A DNA stretch of 64,000 nt. It comes from an uncultured Aquimarina sp. GTDB taxonomy: Bacteria; Bacteroidota; Bacteroidia; Flavobacteriales; Flavobacteriaceae. The notes beneath the pieces are model-generated. The model was not told where the DNA came from. It did no database searches and was given only the letters and a program-made list of their open reading frames with translations. Of the stretch, positions 45,443 to 53,866 are shown in pieces. The stretch lies in contig CANLEM010000001.1 in the NCBI GenBank assembly GCA_947489685.1, positions 1 through 64,000 on the forward strand. The letters run 5' to 3'. The translations under genes were made by a program, and so were the position numbers. Each line of letters begins with the position of its first letter. Position 1 is the first letter of the stretch.

Positions 45443-46546
45443 ATGACCATCGAAAATTTAATTGCTTTACTTACCCTTAAAAAAATACCAAATCTTGGTG
45501 ATAGTTCAATAAAAAAACTCATTCGAGAAGTAGGTTCTGCCGAAGCTGTTTTTACCGAAAAAGTGAATAACCTTTTAAAAATTGATGGAATTGGAACTGT
45601 AAAAATTAAAGAACTTCATCACCCCGTACATCGAAAGATGGCAGAAAATGAATTGCAATTTATCCAGGAAAATAATATCAATTATACCACATATAATGAA
45701 GATAATTATCCAGATAAATTAAAGCATTGCATTGATGGTCCCGTATTACTTTTTAGTAGAGGAAATATCGACTTAAAACATAGGAAGGTGCTTAGTATAG
45801 TAGGTACCAGAAAGGTAACTAGTTATGGAGTAAGGTTTTGCGAAGAATTAATCGAAGCGCTAGCACCAATAAACCCAGTAATTGTTTCTGGTTTGGCATA
45901 TGGGGTGGATATAACTGCGCACAGGGCTGCAGTAAAACACAATTTACAAACCGTAGGATGTTTGGCGCATGGCCTTAATCAAATATACCCTAAAGCACAT
46001 GCCAAATATGTGGATCAAATTGAGGAAAACGGTGGGTTTTTTACAGATTTTTGGAGTACAGATACTTTTGATCGTAAAAACTTCTTAGGCCGTAATCGAA
46101 TTATTGCAGGACTTAGTGAAGCTACTGTAGTTATTGAAAGTGCTGATAAAGGAGGGTCACTGGTTACTGCCGATATCGCTAATTCTTATAATCGAGATGT
46201 ATTTGCAGTACCGGGTCGAGCTACTGATCTTTTAAGTAAAGGGTGTAATATGCTAATCAAAACACAGCGGGCACATATGCTTACTAGTGCAGCGGATTTA
46301 ATTTATATGCTTAATTGGGAACTGGAAGAAAAAGAACAACCCGTTATACAGAAACAATTATTTATAGAATTAGAAGAAGAGGAAAAGAAAATCTATGATT
46401 TTTTGAATAAAAACGGAAAAGAACTACTAGACGTTATAGCGCTACAATGTGATATACCAACTTTTAAAGTAGCCTCGGTATTACTTAATATGGAGTTAAA
46501 AGGGGTAATTAAACCATTACCAGGTAAATTATTCGAAGTGATTTGA
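45443..46546 (+). CDS. dprA: DNA processing protein DprA
   Basis: A 367-residue DprA/Smf protein. A helical N-terminal domain is followed by the Rossmann-like DprA core with SIVGTRKVTSYG, VSGLAYGVDITAHRAA, PVNPV-type turn and FLGRNRIIAGLSEATVV, then a C-terminal winged-helix domain (about 300-367). It loads RecA on incoming single-stranded DNA during natural transformation in the cytoplasm. It is a single gene between two minus-strand units and converges on the NTF2-like gene with 4 bp between stops. Confidence 0.96.
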   Translation: MTIENLIALLTLKKIPNLGDSSIKKLIREVGSAEAVFTEKVNNLLKIDGIGTVKIKELHHPVHRKMAENELQFIQENNINYTTYNEDNYPDKLKHCIDGPVLLFSRGNIDLKHRKVLSIVGTRKVTSYGVRFCEELIEALAPINPVIVSGLAYGVDITAHRAAVKHNLQTVGCLAHGLNQIYPKAHAKYVDQIEENGGFFTDFWSTDTFDRKNFLGRNRIIAGLSEATVVIESADKGGSLVTADIANSYNRDVFAVPGRATDLLSKGCNMLIKTQRAHMLTSAADLIYMLNWELEEKEQPVIQKQLFIELEEEEKKIYDFLNKNGKELLDVIALQCDIPTFKVASVLLNMELKGVIKPLPGKLFEVI

Positions 46547-46550
46547 GAAT

Positions 46551-46910
46551 TTAGGTATAAAAAAATTGCTCTTTTATAATTTTGCCATTCTCTACTTCAT
46601 AGACTATAATTTCATCAATATATACTTGTTCTTCATTTTTTAGTGTTACATCTGTAACCATATGTATCGTAAAGTGATTTGCACTTATCAGGGGTTCCGA
46701 GATTGTAAAATGATTCCATTTTTTTATGTTGGAAAGAAATCTTTTTTCCTTTATGATCATGGCTTCTAAACCCGATACAGATCTTTGTTTGTACATTTCT
46801 GGCTCCAAGTTTATTGCATCCATAGCAAATAATTGTTTTTGAGCATCCAAAAATTTCTTCTGCCGCAATAATTCGACAAGCCTATTGGCTATTTCATTGA
46901 TTTCTATCAT
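46551..46910 (-). CDS. SnoaL/NTF2-like protein
   Basis: A 119-residue protein of the NTF2-like cone fold: an N-terminal helix pair (EIANRLVELLRQKKFLDAQKQLFA), then beta strands ending with VYEVENGKIIKEQFFYT. Such proteins bind small hydrophobic ligands or act as small enzymes; no catalytic residues are certain here. Its start overlaps the stop of the fatty-acid-hydroxylase gene as ATGA (4 nt), so the two are one operon under the predicted AraC operator. Confidence 0.8.
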   Translation of the reverse strand: MIEINEIANRLVELLRQKKFLDAQKQLFAMDAINLEPEMYKQRSVSGLEAMIIKEKRFLSNIKKWNHFTISEPLISANHFTIHMVTDVTLKNEEQVYIDEIIVYEVENGKIIKEQFFYT

Positions 46911-47788
46911 TTGTTATGTTTTTCATTTTTAAAATATAAGGGCTTCCAAATAAGGTTTCCAAAGATGATCTTAAAGCGGTCTTTCCAGGTTCGGCATCTT
47001 TTTACATCCTTCCAAATATTTTTATATTCAATAAAATTAATGGTAATGGGGTTATTCGAATTTATATTTTTGGTTAATCCATAAATTACTTTTTCTTCTT
47101 CTCTTTGAAACGTTCTGAACAATTTATCCCAAATCATGAGGATTCCACCATAGTTTTTATCAAGATATTTATCGTTAGATCCATGGTGTACTCTATGTAC
47201 TGATGGAGTGTTAAAAACTTCATCCAGCCATCCTAACTTTACTATCCTTTCTGTATGTATCCAGGTTTGATATTGAGCTACAAAAACTAATGATATGATT
47301 GCCTGAAATGGATTAAAGCCCATTAAAATCATTGGAATAAGAAAGATCCATTCGATAGCATTTTCAACCAGGCTAAGGCGCATAGAGATAGTTAGGTTAT
47401 AATCTTCGGATGAATGATGCACACTGTGATTTGCCCATAATATTCTATGTTCATGTTCGATACGGTGCATCCAATAATACGTGAAATCCGCTATAATTAA
47501 ACTCAAGACCCAAGTCCATGCTGTCATGGGTATCTCAAAGGGAATACTATGGTAAATAGGTAATAGACAAATAATGCCTATAGAACCAAATATAGTTTTC
47601 TCTAATAATTGACTAAGAAAAAAAATAATGATATTGGCTCCGGTATCCTTCCATCGTCTTTCTTTGGATGTAAAAACGTCAAGCAAAATCTCGAAGATGA
47701 TAAATGAAATGTTGATGATAAAAAAATAACCCACATAAGTTAATACTGCGGAGGTTTCAAAAAGTCTGATGATTTCTTCCAAACGCAT
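46907..47788 (-). CDS. Sterol desaturase/fatty acid hydroxylase family membrane di-iron enzyme
   Basis: A 293-residue membrane protein with four to five hydrophobic helices and the clustered histidines of the family: HRIEHE, HSVHHSS and HRVHHGS, which bind two irons. It hydroxylates or desaturates a lipid or similar hydrophobic substrate using O2 at the inner membrane. The substrate is not known. It is the first gene of a two-gene minus-strand operon. A -7 box (47915-47908) and, 22 bp further, a 20-bp palindrome lie upstream, next to the AraC-type regulator gene. Confidence 0.9.
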   Translation of the reverse strand: MRLEEIIRLFETSAVLTYVGYFFIINISFIIFEILLDVFTSKERRWKDTGANIIIFFLSQLLEKTIFGSIGIICLLPIYHSIPFEIPMTAWTWVLSLIIADFTYYWMHRIEHEHRILWANHSVHHSSEDYNLTISMRLSLVENAIEWIFLIPMILMGFNPFQAIISLVFVAQYQTWIHTERIVKLGWLDEVFNTPSVHRVHHGSNDKYLDKNYGGILMIWDKLFRTFQREEEKVIYGLTKNINSNNPITINFIEYKNIWKDVKRCRTWKDRFKIIFGNLIWKPLYFKNEKHNK

Positions 47789-47907
47789 TTTTTTTGTTTT
47801 TTGTTAACGAAAGAGTATAAAAACCACAAGAAGCATAATAGATTTGGTAACCCCAAAACACTTATGTTTATGAATTTTGGGATTGTTCATACTTTTGGTT
47901 TACGTCA

Positions 47908-47915
47908 CAAAAATA
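47908..47915 (-). promoter_or_regulatory. -7 element of the fatty-acid-hydroxylase operon
   Basis: TATTTTTG on the minus strand, matching TAnnTTTG. It is 22 bp from the palindrome at 47938-47957. No good -33 box is present, as expected of a promoter needing an activator. Confidence 0.5.
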
Positions 47916-47937
47916 AGAGCAATGTTAGTTGCAGTGT

Positions 47938-47957
47938 TTGTCAATTTTGGACAATTG
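47938..47957. promoter_or_regulatory. Predicted AraC-family operator, copy 1
   Basis: TTGTCAATTTTGGACAATTG is a near-palindrome (TTGTC / GGACAA). It differs at one base from the copy at 48874-48893 and lies 22 bp from the -7 box, just after the araC stop codon. Confidence 0.6.
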
Positions 47958-47958
47958 T

Positions 47959-48828
47959 TTATTTAATTGGAATATAAATTTCGGTAAGAAGTTCGTTTTC
48001 GGTAGTATCTTCGTCATCATTAAGAAAAAACTCTAGAGTGGGTTTATCTTCTAACTCTAAATTTACTTTGGACATCCAATGAGAGTAGATATAATCGTAG
48101 GTTATTAAAGAACTTTCGTGACTGCCTTTATGTAAGAATTTGGCATACTTTTGAGGGGCAATAGTTTTGATTTTAAACAAGCCTTCTAACTCTATTTTTA
48201 ATGAGGGTTCTATAACAATTCCGGCATTATACCGGCAATGTACATGATCTGTAATTTCGTTATCGTCTAGTATTTCTGCAAGATAAATGGTGTTGTCATC
48301 AACCAACTTATTTTTGAAAGCATACTTCATGAGTTGTTGCCATACTTGTTTTATTCCTTTTAGATTTTCAAAAGACCCATGATAGGTTAAGTACAAAATA
48401 TCTAAGACTGGTAATTCTTCAATTTCAAAAATCAAAGGAGGTTCAGGATTTGTGCCTTTTGGTACTATAGTTTTTTGTAAAATATGTTGTTTGAGTTCTT
48501 GTATTGCTCTAAATTGAGAAGGAGCACAATTAAATTGATTTTTAAAAGCTTTGCTAAAAGAGGCTATATCGGCATAACCTACATCAAAAGCAATATCCGA
48601 AATACTGGTATCCGAATATTTAAGAAATTGAGCAGCTTTCTCCAATTTCAATCTTTTTATATACTTGCCGATGGTCTCATGATGTAGTGCAAGAAAAATT
48701 CGATTAATATTTCTATAAGAATAAAATGAAACATCTTCAATATCTCGAATTGTGATATCCTCTTTGAATCTACGATCCAAAAACTCTAATAAGGATTTAT
48801 ACCTGTCTAGTTGCGTTGCATTGTGCAT
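47959..48828 (-). CDS. AraC family regulator with C-terminal GyrI-like ligand-binding domain
   Basis: A 289-residue regulator. The N-terminal AraC DNA-binding domain (about 8-108) has two helix-turn-helix motifs, the second in SDIAFDVGYADIASFSKAFKNQFNCAPSQFR. The C-terminal part (about 128-289) matches the GyrI-like/SOUL-type effector-binding domain that binds small hydrophobic or cationic molecules, as in Rob and BmrR. It is flanked by two nearly identical palindromes, placed the same distance from its own promoter and from that of the fatty-acid-hydroxylase operon. I infer self-regulation and control of that operon in response to a lipid-like ligand. Confidence 0.9.
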   Translation of the reverse strand: MHNATQLDRYKSLLEFLDRRFKEDITIRDIEDVSFYSYRNINRIFLALHHETIGKYIKRLKLEKAAQFLKYSDTSISDIAFDVGYADIASFSKAFKNQFNCAPSQFRAIQELKQHILQKTIVPKGTNPEPPLIFEIEELPVLDILYLTYHGSFENLKGIKQVWQQLMKYAFKNKLVDDNTIYLAEILDDNEITDHVHCRYNAGIVIEPSLKIELEGLFKIKTIAPQKYAKFLHKGSHESSLITYDYIYSHWMSKVNLELEDKPTLEFFLNDDEDTTENELLTEIYIPIK

Positions 48829-48843
48829 GACTTGATCTTTGAA

Positions 48844-48851
48844 TAAAGATA
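48844..48851 (-). promoter_or_regulatory. -7-like element of the araC gene
   Basis: TATCTTTA on the minus strand (one mismatch to TAnnTTTG), 15 nt before the ATG and 22 bp from the palindrome at 48874-48893. Confidence 0.45.
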
Positions 48852-48873
48852 CAAATCAAATAGAAGAATTAAA

Positions 48874-48893
48874 TTGTCCATTTTGGACAATTG
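48874..48893. promoter_or_regulatory. Predicted AraC-family operator, copy 2
   Basis: TTGTCCATTTTGGACAATTG contains a perfect inverted repeat, AATTGTCC/GGACAATT (48872-48892), with a 5-bp spacer. It lies 22 bp from the araC -7-like box and matches copy 1 in 19 of 20 positions. Confidence 0.65.
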
Positions 48894-48921
48894 GCAGAAA
48901 TTATAATCTAAAAAAAATAGA

Positions 48922-49320
48922 TTACTTTTTTTTCATTCCTTCCAAAAACTCACCCATTTTTTGATGTACTTTTTGTATTGCTTTTAATGGGCGTATCATA
49001 ACTTTAATATCTTTTAATTTTCCTTCTTCATCAAAAGTAAGCATATCCACACCTTCTACCGTTACACCATCAATTTTTGTAGTAAACTCTAATATACTGT
49101 GCTCTTCATTGGTTACTTCACGCACGTATTTAAAATGTTCGTTAGCAATAATATTGCCAGCGGCAACGAGGTAAATACTAACAATATTTTTTCCTTGTTG
49201 GGGGGTCCAAACCACAGGAGAATGAAGTACTGCTTCATCAGCAATGAGTTGGTCTAATTTCGAAAAATCACGATGATGTACAAATTGATGCCATAAGGCT
49301 AATCCTTTAGAGTTATTCAT
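48922..49320 (-). CDS. NTF2/SnoaL-like protein
   Basis: A 132-residue protein from the ATG at 49320, with the family start GLALWHQFVHHRDFSKLDQLIADEAVLHSPVVWTP and strands ending MIRPLKAIQKVHQKMGEFL. It resembles SnoaL-like NTF2 proteins of flavobacteria, of unknown activity. It overlaps the upstream PD40 lipoprotein gene by 4 nt (ATGA), so the two are co-translated. A longer start at 49374 would lie within that gene and is rejected. Confidence 0.82.
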   Translation of the reverse strand: MNNSKGLALWHQFVHHRDFSKLDQLIADEAVLHSPVVWTPQQGKNIVSIYLVAAGNIIANEHFKYVREVTNEEHSILEFTTKIDGVTVEGVDMLTFDEEGKLKDIKVMIRPLKAIQKVHQKMGEFLEGMKKK

Positions 49321-50231
49321 GGTGTTGTTGATTTGTTGATAAATGATTCGGTTGTGGTCCAATAGATATTCCATCCTTTGCTTTGATTGTCATTTTCTCG
49401 AGCATAAAAAAGAAATTTTCCATCAGCTGTAATATAAGGATTTCCTTGTCCTTTTTTATTAATACGTTGTGGTAATTCTTTGGCAAAAGACCATTCATTA
49501 ACTTCATTTTTATAACTAATGTGCAATTGCAAGGGATGACCTATAACTGCATAAATTAAATAATCATTGTTCGGAGAGATATAAGGTGTACAGTATCCAT
49601 TTGTATTTTTGGGAGTCAAAGATACCTTATTCGCATTTTGAAATTGCCCGTTTTTCTCCTGAGCATAATAAATGCTCATATTACTATAATCTTTGTTACT
49701 GGTATGAAAATATAGTGTACCATCTTTGCTTATGCTTGGATGCGAAACCAATTTATCACGCAAATTAGGAATGTCAACGTACTCAGGAATATCCCATTGG
49801 CCTTTTACTTTTTCTGATTTCCAAAGGTGCCAGGTATCAGCAATCGTATCTGACGGTAATGGTCTTGTTGAGCTAAAATATAAGGTATTTCCATCTGGAG
49901 AAAAACTCATTCCGTGATCACTAAATTTGCTATTAAAAAAAGCATCTTCTGGTGTTGACCAAGTTCCGTTTATATATGTAGTTACTTTTACATCAAATTT
50001 CTTAAAACTCTTATCCGAAACCGTATAGTAGTATGAAGAATAATCGTTAGAAAATACTCCTCGATGAATGAGTAAGTCATTTTTAGCCATTAGTTCAGGC
50101 ATAAAAGCAATGGGAGAGTCCTTAGGAATCGAATTTAAAAAAAGGAATTCTAATGGGTTTGACTTTTTGTTTTTATGATCACAACTTGTAGTGATACATA
50201 GTGTAAGTATTATTATAAATAAATATTTCAT
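49317..50231 (-). CDS. PD40/TolB-like beta-propeller lipoprotein
   Basis: A 304-residue exported protein. The signal peptide has lipobox TTSC (Cys about 17). The mature part contains several PD40/WD40-like propeller blades: FSPDGNTLYFSSTRP, SISKDGTLYFHTS, ISPNNDYLIYAV and ITADGKFLFYARE. Such proteins are usually periplasmic or surface sensors or scaffolds. The function is unknown. It is followed, with a 4-nt overlap, by an NTF2-like gene, and preceded by the GH3 gene at 32 bp. Confidence 0.85.
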   Translation of the reverse strand: MKYLFIIILTLCITTSCDHKNKKSNPLEFLFLNSIPKDSPIAFMPELMAKNDLLIHRGVFSNDYSSYYYTVSDKSFKKFDVKVTTYINGTWSTPEDAFFNSKFSDHGMSFSPDGNTLYFSSTRPLPSDTIADTWHLWKSEKVKGQWDIPEYVDIPNLRDKLVSHPSISKDGTLYFHTSNKDYSNMSIYYAQEKNGQFQNANKVSLTPKNTNGYCTPYISPNNDYLIYAVIGHPLQLHISYKNEVNEWSFAKELPQRINKKGQGNPYITADGKFLFYARENDNQSKGWNIYWTTTESFINKSTTP

Positions 50232-50263
50232 TAAGTAAATTCATTGTTTCGAGTGCATCAAAA

Positions 50264-51358
50264 TTAAATCACCCCAGCACAAAGTTTTAATCGCAAGATT
50301 TTTTTTACAGATTCAATAACTTGCTTTTGGTAATCTTGATCACTTTTCATTTCGGCAAGAATAGTATCCATCGTTTTTTTCTCATCTTGTGGCATTAAAA
50401 TCATATCACAACCTGCTTTTGAAGCAAGTAACGGCGCATTGTCCAAAATAGTTACTGCTTTCATAATGTTTAGAGCGTCAGAAACGATAATACCATCAAA
50501 ACACATCCCATCTTTGAGCAGGTCGGTAATAATTCGTTTCGAACAACTAGACGGTAAACCATCGGTTCCAAAAGTCTCATTATTTATTACGGTAATATGT
50601 GCAATCATAATGGATAATACACCATCTTCGATAATAGGAATATAATTATCTACCTCTTGTAGAGGTCCATCAATATAAACACTTTGTTTATGTGTGTCTC
50701 CTTTTACAAGTCCATGACCAGGAAAATGTTTTGCGGTAGCAATTATTCCTCCTTCTTGAGTACATTTTATAAATCGATTAGCCAGATTAATAACAGAATC
50801 TTTATTATTTCCATAGCTACGTGATTTGATCGCTTCGTTACCGGGGCTTATATCTAGAACAGGAGCAAAATTATGGTGCACCCCAATTTCTTTCAATTCT
50901 TTATTAATAATATGTACTACAGAATCAGATTTTGCATGGGTTTTAATCCCGATTGTCTTACCAACATCTTCGGCGCCTTTAATTCTACTAGCAAATAAAC
51001 TCGGTTCGGCATCCATACTAAAAATAAGAGGGAGCGTTTTGTTTTTTTCTGAAATGGCATTCAATTCGGCAATGGTTTCGGTATGCGTCTTTTTACTTCC
51101 TTTAAGAAAAACTACACCACCAATGATATCTTCTTCGGCTAGTTTTTTTACTGTCGCTTCAGGTTTTCCTAATTCACCAGTGCAACTAATGATCATTTGC
51201 GCTACTTTTTGTTTATCAGACAAGGTGTCAAAAATAGAATCTACCGCGCGATTTAGGGATGGGTTATTACTATAAAAATCATCTAGAGTAAAGGTTGAAT
51301 TTTGGGCAACTCCAATAAGTGCTGAGAATAGAAAAACAAAAAGTACAATATATTTCAT
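50264..51358 (-). CDS. Glycoside hydrolase family 3 (beta-N-acetylhexosaminidase, NagZ-like), exported
   Basis: A 364-residue GH3 protein with a signal peptide (1-18, GVAQ). The single TIM-barrel domain is NagZ-like: GGVVFLKGS, the KHFPGHGLVKGDTHK loop with the His used as acid/base, and the nucleophile Asp in GIIVSDALNIMKA (about D309). It cleaves terminal GlcNAc from murein fragments or chitin oligosaccharides. A signal peptide suggests periplasmic action, unlike cytoplasmic E. coli NagZ. It is followed by PD40 (32 bp) and preceded by a sulfurtransferase gene (27 bp). Confidence 0.88.
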   Translation of the reverse strand: MKYIVLFVFLFSALIGVAQNSTFTLDDFYSNNPSLNRAVDSIFDTLSDKQKVAQMIISCTGELGKPEATVKKLAEEDIIGGVVFLKGSKKTHTETIAELNAISEKNKTLPLIFSMDAEPSLFASRIKGAEDVGKTIGIKTHAKSDSVVHIINKELKEIGVHHNFAPVLDISPGNEAIKSRSYGNNKDSVINLANRFIKCTQEGGIIATAKHFPGHGLVKGDTHKQSVYIDGPLQEVDNYIPIIEDGVLSIMIAHITVINNETFGTDGLPSSCSKRIITDLLKDGMCFDGIIVSDALNIMKAVTILDNAPLLASKAGCDMILMPQDEKKTMDTILAEMKSDQDYQKQVIESVKKILRLKLCAGVI

Positions 51359-51385
51359 GTCTGGGTAAAGTAAATTCGTGTTATG

Positions 51386-52234
51386 TTAACAATGGATGGG
51401 CACCCCGCTTAGTTGTCCCCATTCACTCCAGGAACCATCATAAACCGACATGTTTTTATATCCAGCCAACTCCGCAGCCAACATAATAATACAAGCAGTA
51501 ATTCCTGATCCGCAGGTAAATATCAGTTTTTTATTTTCAATATTAAAATCTGCAAGCATCTCCTTTAAGTCCTGTGTCGGTTTCATTTTTCCATGAGATA
51601 ACAAATCATTGTAATAAAGATTCATAGAGTTTGGGATATGACCACCTGCCAAACTTGCTCTAGGTTCAGGTTCTTTACCTGTAAACCGACCTGGTGACCT
51701 TGCATCCAGAATGAGCGTGTTTTTAATATTCATTTCGTTAAGAATAGTGTTTGCATCTGTAACCAATTCTGAGAGGAAAGATGCTTTAAAATCTCCTTTC
51801 TGATAGTTGATTATACTATTTTTTGATTCGCATGGGAGATTCGCTTTTTGCCATTCGGGAAACCCTCCATCAAGAACAGCAATATTAGGATGCCCCATTG
51901 TTTTGAACATCCACCATACCCGTGCACTGGAGTATATTCCTAGTGTGTCGTAAACCACTATTTTGTGATGATTACTGATGCCCAATTTTCTGCACGACTC
52001 TTCAAAATTCTGCTCTGATGTAAGCATGTTTGGGATATCTGTATTGGTGTCTGAAAAAGTTTTCTTGATATCAAAAAAGCGAGCGTTTTTGATACTTTTT
52101 TGTTGTAGATCGGTTGAAGTATCACTAGTGACTTTTTTAATAGTCGCATCCAAAATAACAAGATCGGGATCATCAATATGTGCCGCAAGCCAGGAAACAG
52201 ATACTAGAGGAGAGGTGATTTTTAGTGAATTCAT
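51386..52234 (-). CDS. Thiosulfate/3-mercaptopyruvate sulfurtransferase (rhodanese)
   Basis: A 282-residue protein with two rhodanese domains. The catalytic loop is CGSGITAC with C241, matching the CG[ST]GxT pattern of 3-mercaptopyruvate sulfurtransferase rather than CRKGVT of thiosulfate types. ARSPGRFTGKEPEPRASLAGGHIP-like features (about 178-201) are typical. It moves sulfur from mercaptopyruvate or a similar donor to an acceptor in the cytoplasm. It starts 16 bp after the end of the neighbouring NTF2-like gene, in a run with gpsA. Confidence 0.92.
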   Translation of the reverse strand: MNSLKITSPLVSVSWLAAHIDDPDLVILDATIKKVTSDTSTDLQQKSIKNARFFDIKKTFSDTNTDIPNMLTSEQNFEESCRKLGISNHHKIVVYDTLGIYSSARVWWMFKTMGHPNIAVLDGGFPEWQKANLPCESKNSIINYQKGDFKASFLSELVTDANTILNEMNIKNTLILDARSPGRFTGKEPEPRASLAGGHIPNSMNLYYNDLLSHGKMKPTQDLKEMLADFNIENKKLIFTCGSGITACIIMLAAELAGYKNMSVYDGSWSEWGQLSGVPIHC

Positions 52235-52250
52235 GATACGGTTTTAATAA

Positions 52251-52706
52251 TCACGAGGACATAAATTTATCAAGCAAACGGTTTGTTTTTTGAATAAGCT
52301 TTTTCTTAAAAAACCCTGTACCCCCAAGTAATTTACCTTTAAAACCGATTGCTTGTGACGCCCATCGATGAAGATTAAAATGATCTGTATGTTTTATAAT
52401 CTTACCATCTTTAAATTCAAATTTGGCATCAATTTTATTATGAACAGATCTTCCGGTTTGACTAAAGGTGTACCAGGCTTCCCAATGTGCAGATCCAGTA
52501 TGCTCATTGGCTTCTACATTTGAGAACTCTACTTTAAAATTCTTGGCGTTTTTACAAAGCATTCGCCACATACCTTTTGCACGATCTCCGTGTAATTTTC
52601 CAAAACCAGGATCTTCAAAAACGATATCATCATGATAGCAAGATGCCATAGTCTCGGCATCACGATTATTTAAGGCGGTGTAAAATTTTTCGATAAGCTG
52701 CTTCAT
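52251..52706 (-). CDS. SnoaL/NTF2-like protein
   Basis: A 151-residue NTF2-like protein. FYTALNNRDAETMASCYHDDIVFEDPGFGKLHG, WEAWYTFSQTGR and FEFKDGKIIKHTDHFNLHRWASQAIG match the SnoaL family of small ligand-binding or isomerase-like proteins. The C-terminus is basic. The start codon lies in one arm of an 8-bp inverted repeat (52701-52708 and 52728-52735), which could hide it in the mRNA. It lies 39 bp from gpsA and 16 bp from the sulfurtransferase gene, on the same strand. Confidence 0.85.
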   Translation of the reverse strand: MKQLIEKFYTALNNRDAETMASCYHDDIVFEDPGFGKLHGDRAKGMWRMLCKNAKNFKVEFSNVEANEHTGSAHWEAWYTFSQTGRSVHNKIDAKFEFKDGKIIKHTDHFNLHRWASQAIGFKGKLLGGTGFFKKKLIQKTNRLLDKFMSS

Positions 52707-52745
52707 AGAACTTGTGCTAAAAAAGAGCTATGAAGATAAGCATAA

Positions 52746-53741
52746 TTAGTCTAGCTTTTCGGCCAATTTTTTAAATACTTTTTTAGGATTCTTATTTTCA
52801 TACAATACATCATGTACCGCATCAATAATCGGAGTTCTTGCGGCTGCTGTTGCATCTAGCTCATAAGCCGTTTTTGCTGCATAATACCCTTCGGCAACCA
52901 TATTCATTTCCATTTGTGCGCTTTTTACAGTATACCCCTTGCCGATCATGTTGCCAAACATTCGATTACGCGAAAAAATTGAATACCCGGTTACTAACAA
53001 ATCTCCCAGATATGCCGAATCATTGATATTTCGTTTCATTTTATGCACTTTTTTGATAAAACGTTTCATTTCTCGAATTGCATTACTCATTAACACACTC
53101 TGAAAATTATCACCATATCCAAGCCCATGAGCAATACCCGCTGCTACCGAATATATATTTTTGAGTACCGCTGCATATTCGGTCCCAATAATATCATCAC
53201 TTGTTTTACATTTGATATAGTAACTACTTAAATGATCCGCCATTACCTGAGCTTTTTCTTGATCATTAGAGGCTATAGTGAGGTATGATAAACGTTCTAA
53301 AGCTACTTCCTCTGCGTGACAAGGACCAGTAATTACACCAATATTATTAAACGGAATGTGATACTCGTCATGAAAATGTTCGCCTACAATTAATCCCGTT
53401 TCTGGTACAATACCTTTAATAGCCGAAAAGATTACTTTATCTTTTAAAGAAGCAGTTAATTTTTCGAGTTCACTATGCAAAAAAGCCGAAGGAATGGCAA
53501 AAATCAAATAATCTGCAAACTCCACAGCTTCATTAATATCATTTGTGAGTTGTAATTGTTCTAGTTTAAACTCTACCGAACTTAAATAATTTGGATTGTG
53601 CTGCTGTCTCTTAAGATGTTCAATGGCATATACACTTCGCATATACCAACCTACCTCATTTAGATTCTCGGTCAGCATTTTTACAAGGGCAGTTGCCCAA
53701 CTACCACCACCTAGTACCGCAAATTTTGGACTTTTTTCCAT
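52746..53741 (-). CDS. gpsA: NAD(P)H-dependent glycerol-3-phosphate dehydrogenase
   Basis: A 331-residue GpsA of normal length. The NAD-binding GGGSWATAL (7-15) opens the protein; IFAIPSAFL, IKGIVPETG, ITGPCHAEEVA and the catalytic Lys region LKNIYSVAAGIAHGLGYGDN follow. It reduces dihydroxyacetone phosphate to sn-glycerol-3-phosphate, the backbone for phospholipids, in the cytoplasm. It is the first gene of a minus-strand run of about five genes with short gaps, and is divergent from the lipoprotein gene at 53867. Confidence 0.97.
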   Translation of the reverse strand: MEKSPKFAVLGGGSWATALVKMLTENLNEVGWYMRSVYAIEHLKRQQHNPNYLSSVEFKLEQLQLTNDINEAVEFADYLIFAIPSAFLHSELEKLTASLKDKVIFSAIKGIVPETGLIVGEHFHDEYHIPFNNIGVITGPCHAEEVALERLSYLTIASNDQEKAQVMADHLSSYYIKCKTSDDIIGTEYAAVLKNIYSVAAGIAHGLGYGDNFQSVLMSNAIREMKRFIKKVHKMKRNINDSAYLGDLLVTGYSIFSRNRMFGNMIGKGYTVKSAQMEMNMVAEGYYAAKTAYELDATAAARTPIIDAVHDVLYENKNPKKVFKKLAEKLD

Positions 53742-53866
53742 AAAAAATTGTATTGGGTCAAAAATAAGTAAAATAGAACTTAAAATAAAAAATTGATAAT
53801 CAATATGTTATGAGTTTGGCACATGTTTTGGTTTTAACATTATAGGAAATTGAAAACACACAGCTT

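Noticed and set aside
53721..53735. AATTTTGGAC near the gpsA start, resembling half of the AraC palindrome.
   Set aside because: It lies inside the gpsA coding sequence (codons for PKFAVL) and lacks the TTGTC half and the conserved spacing to a -7 box.
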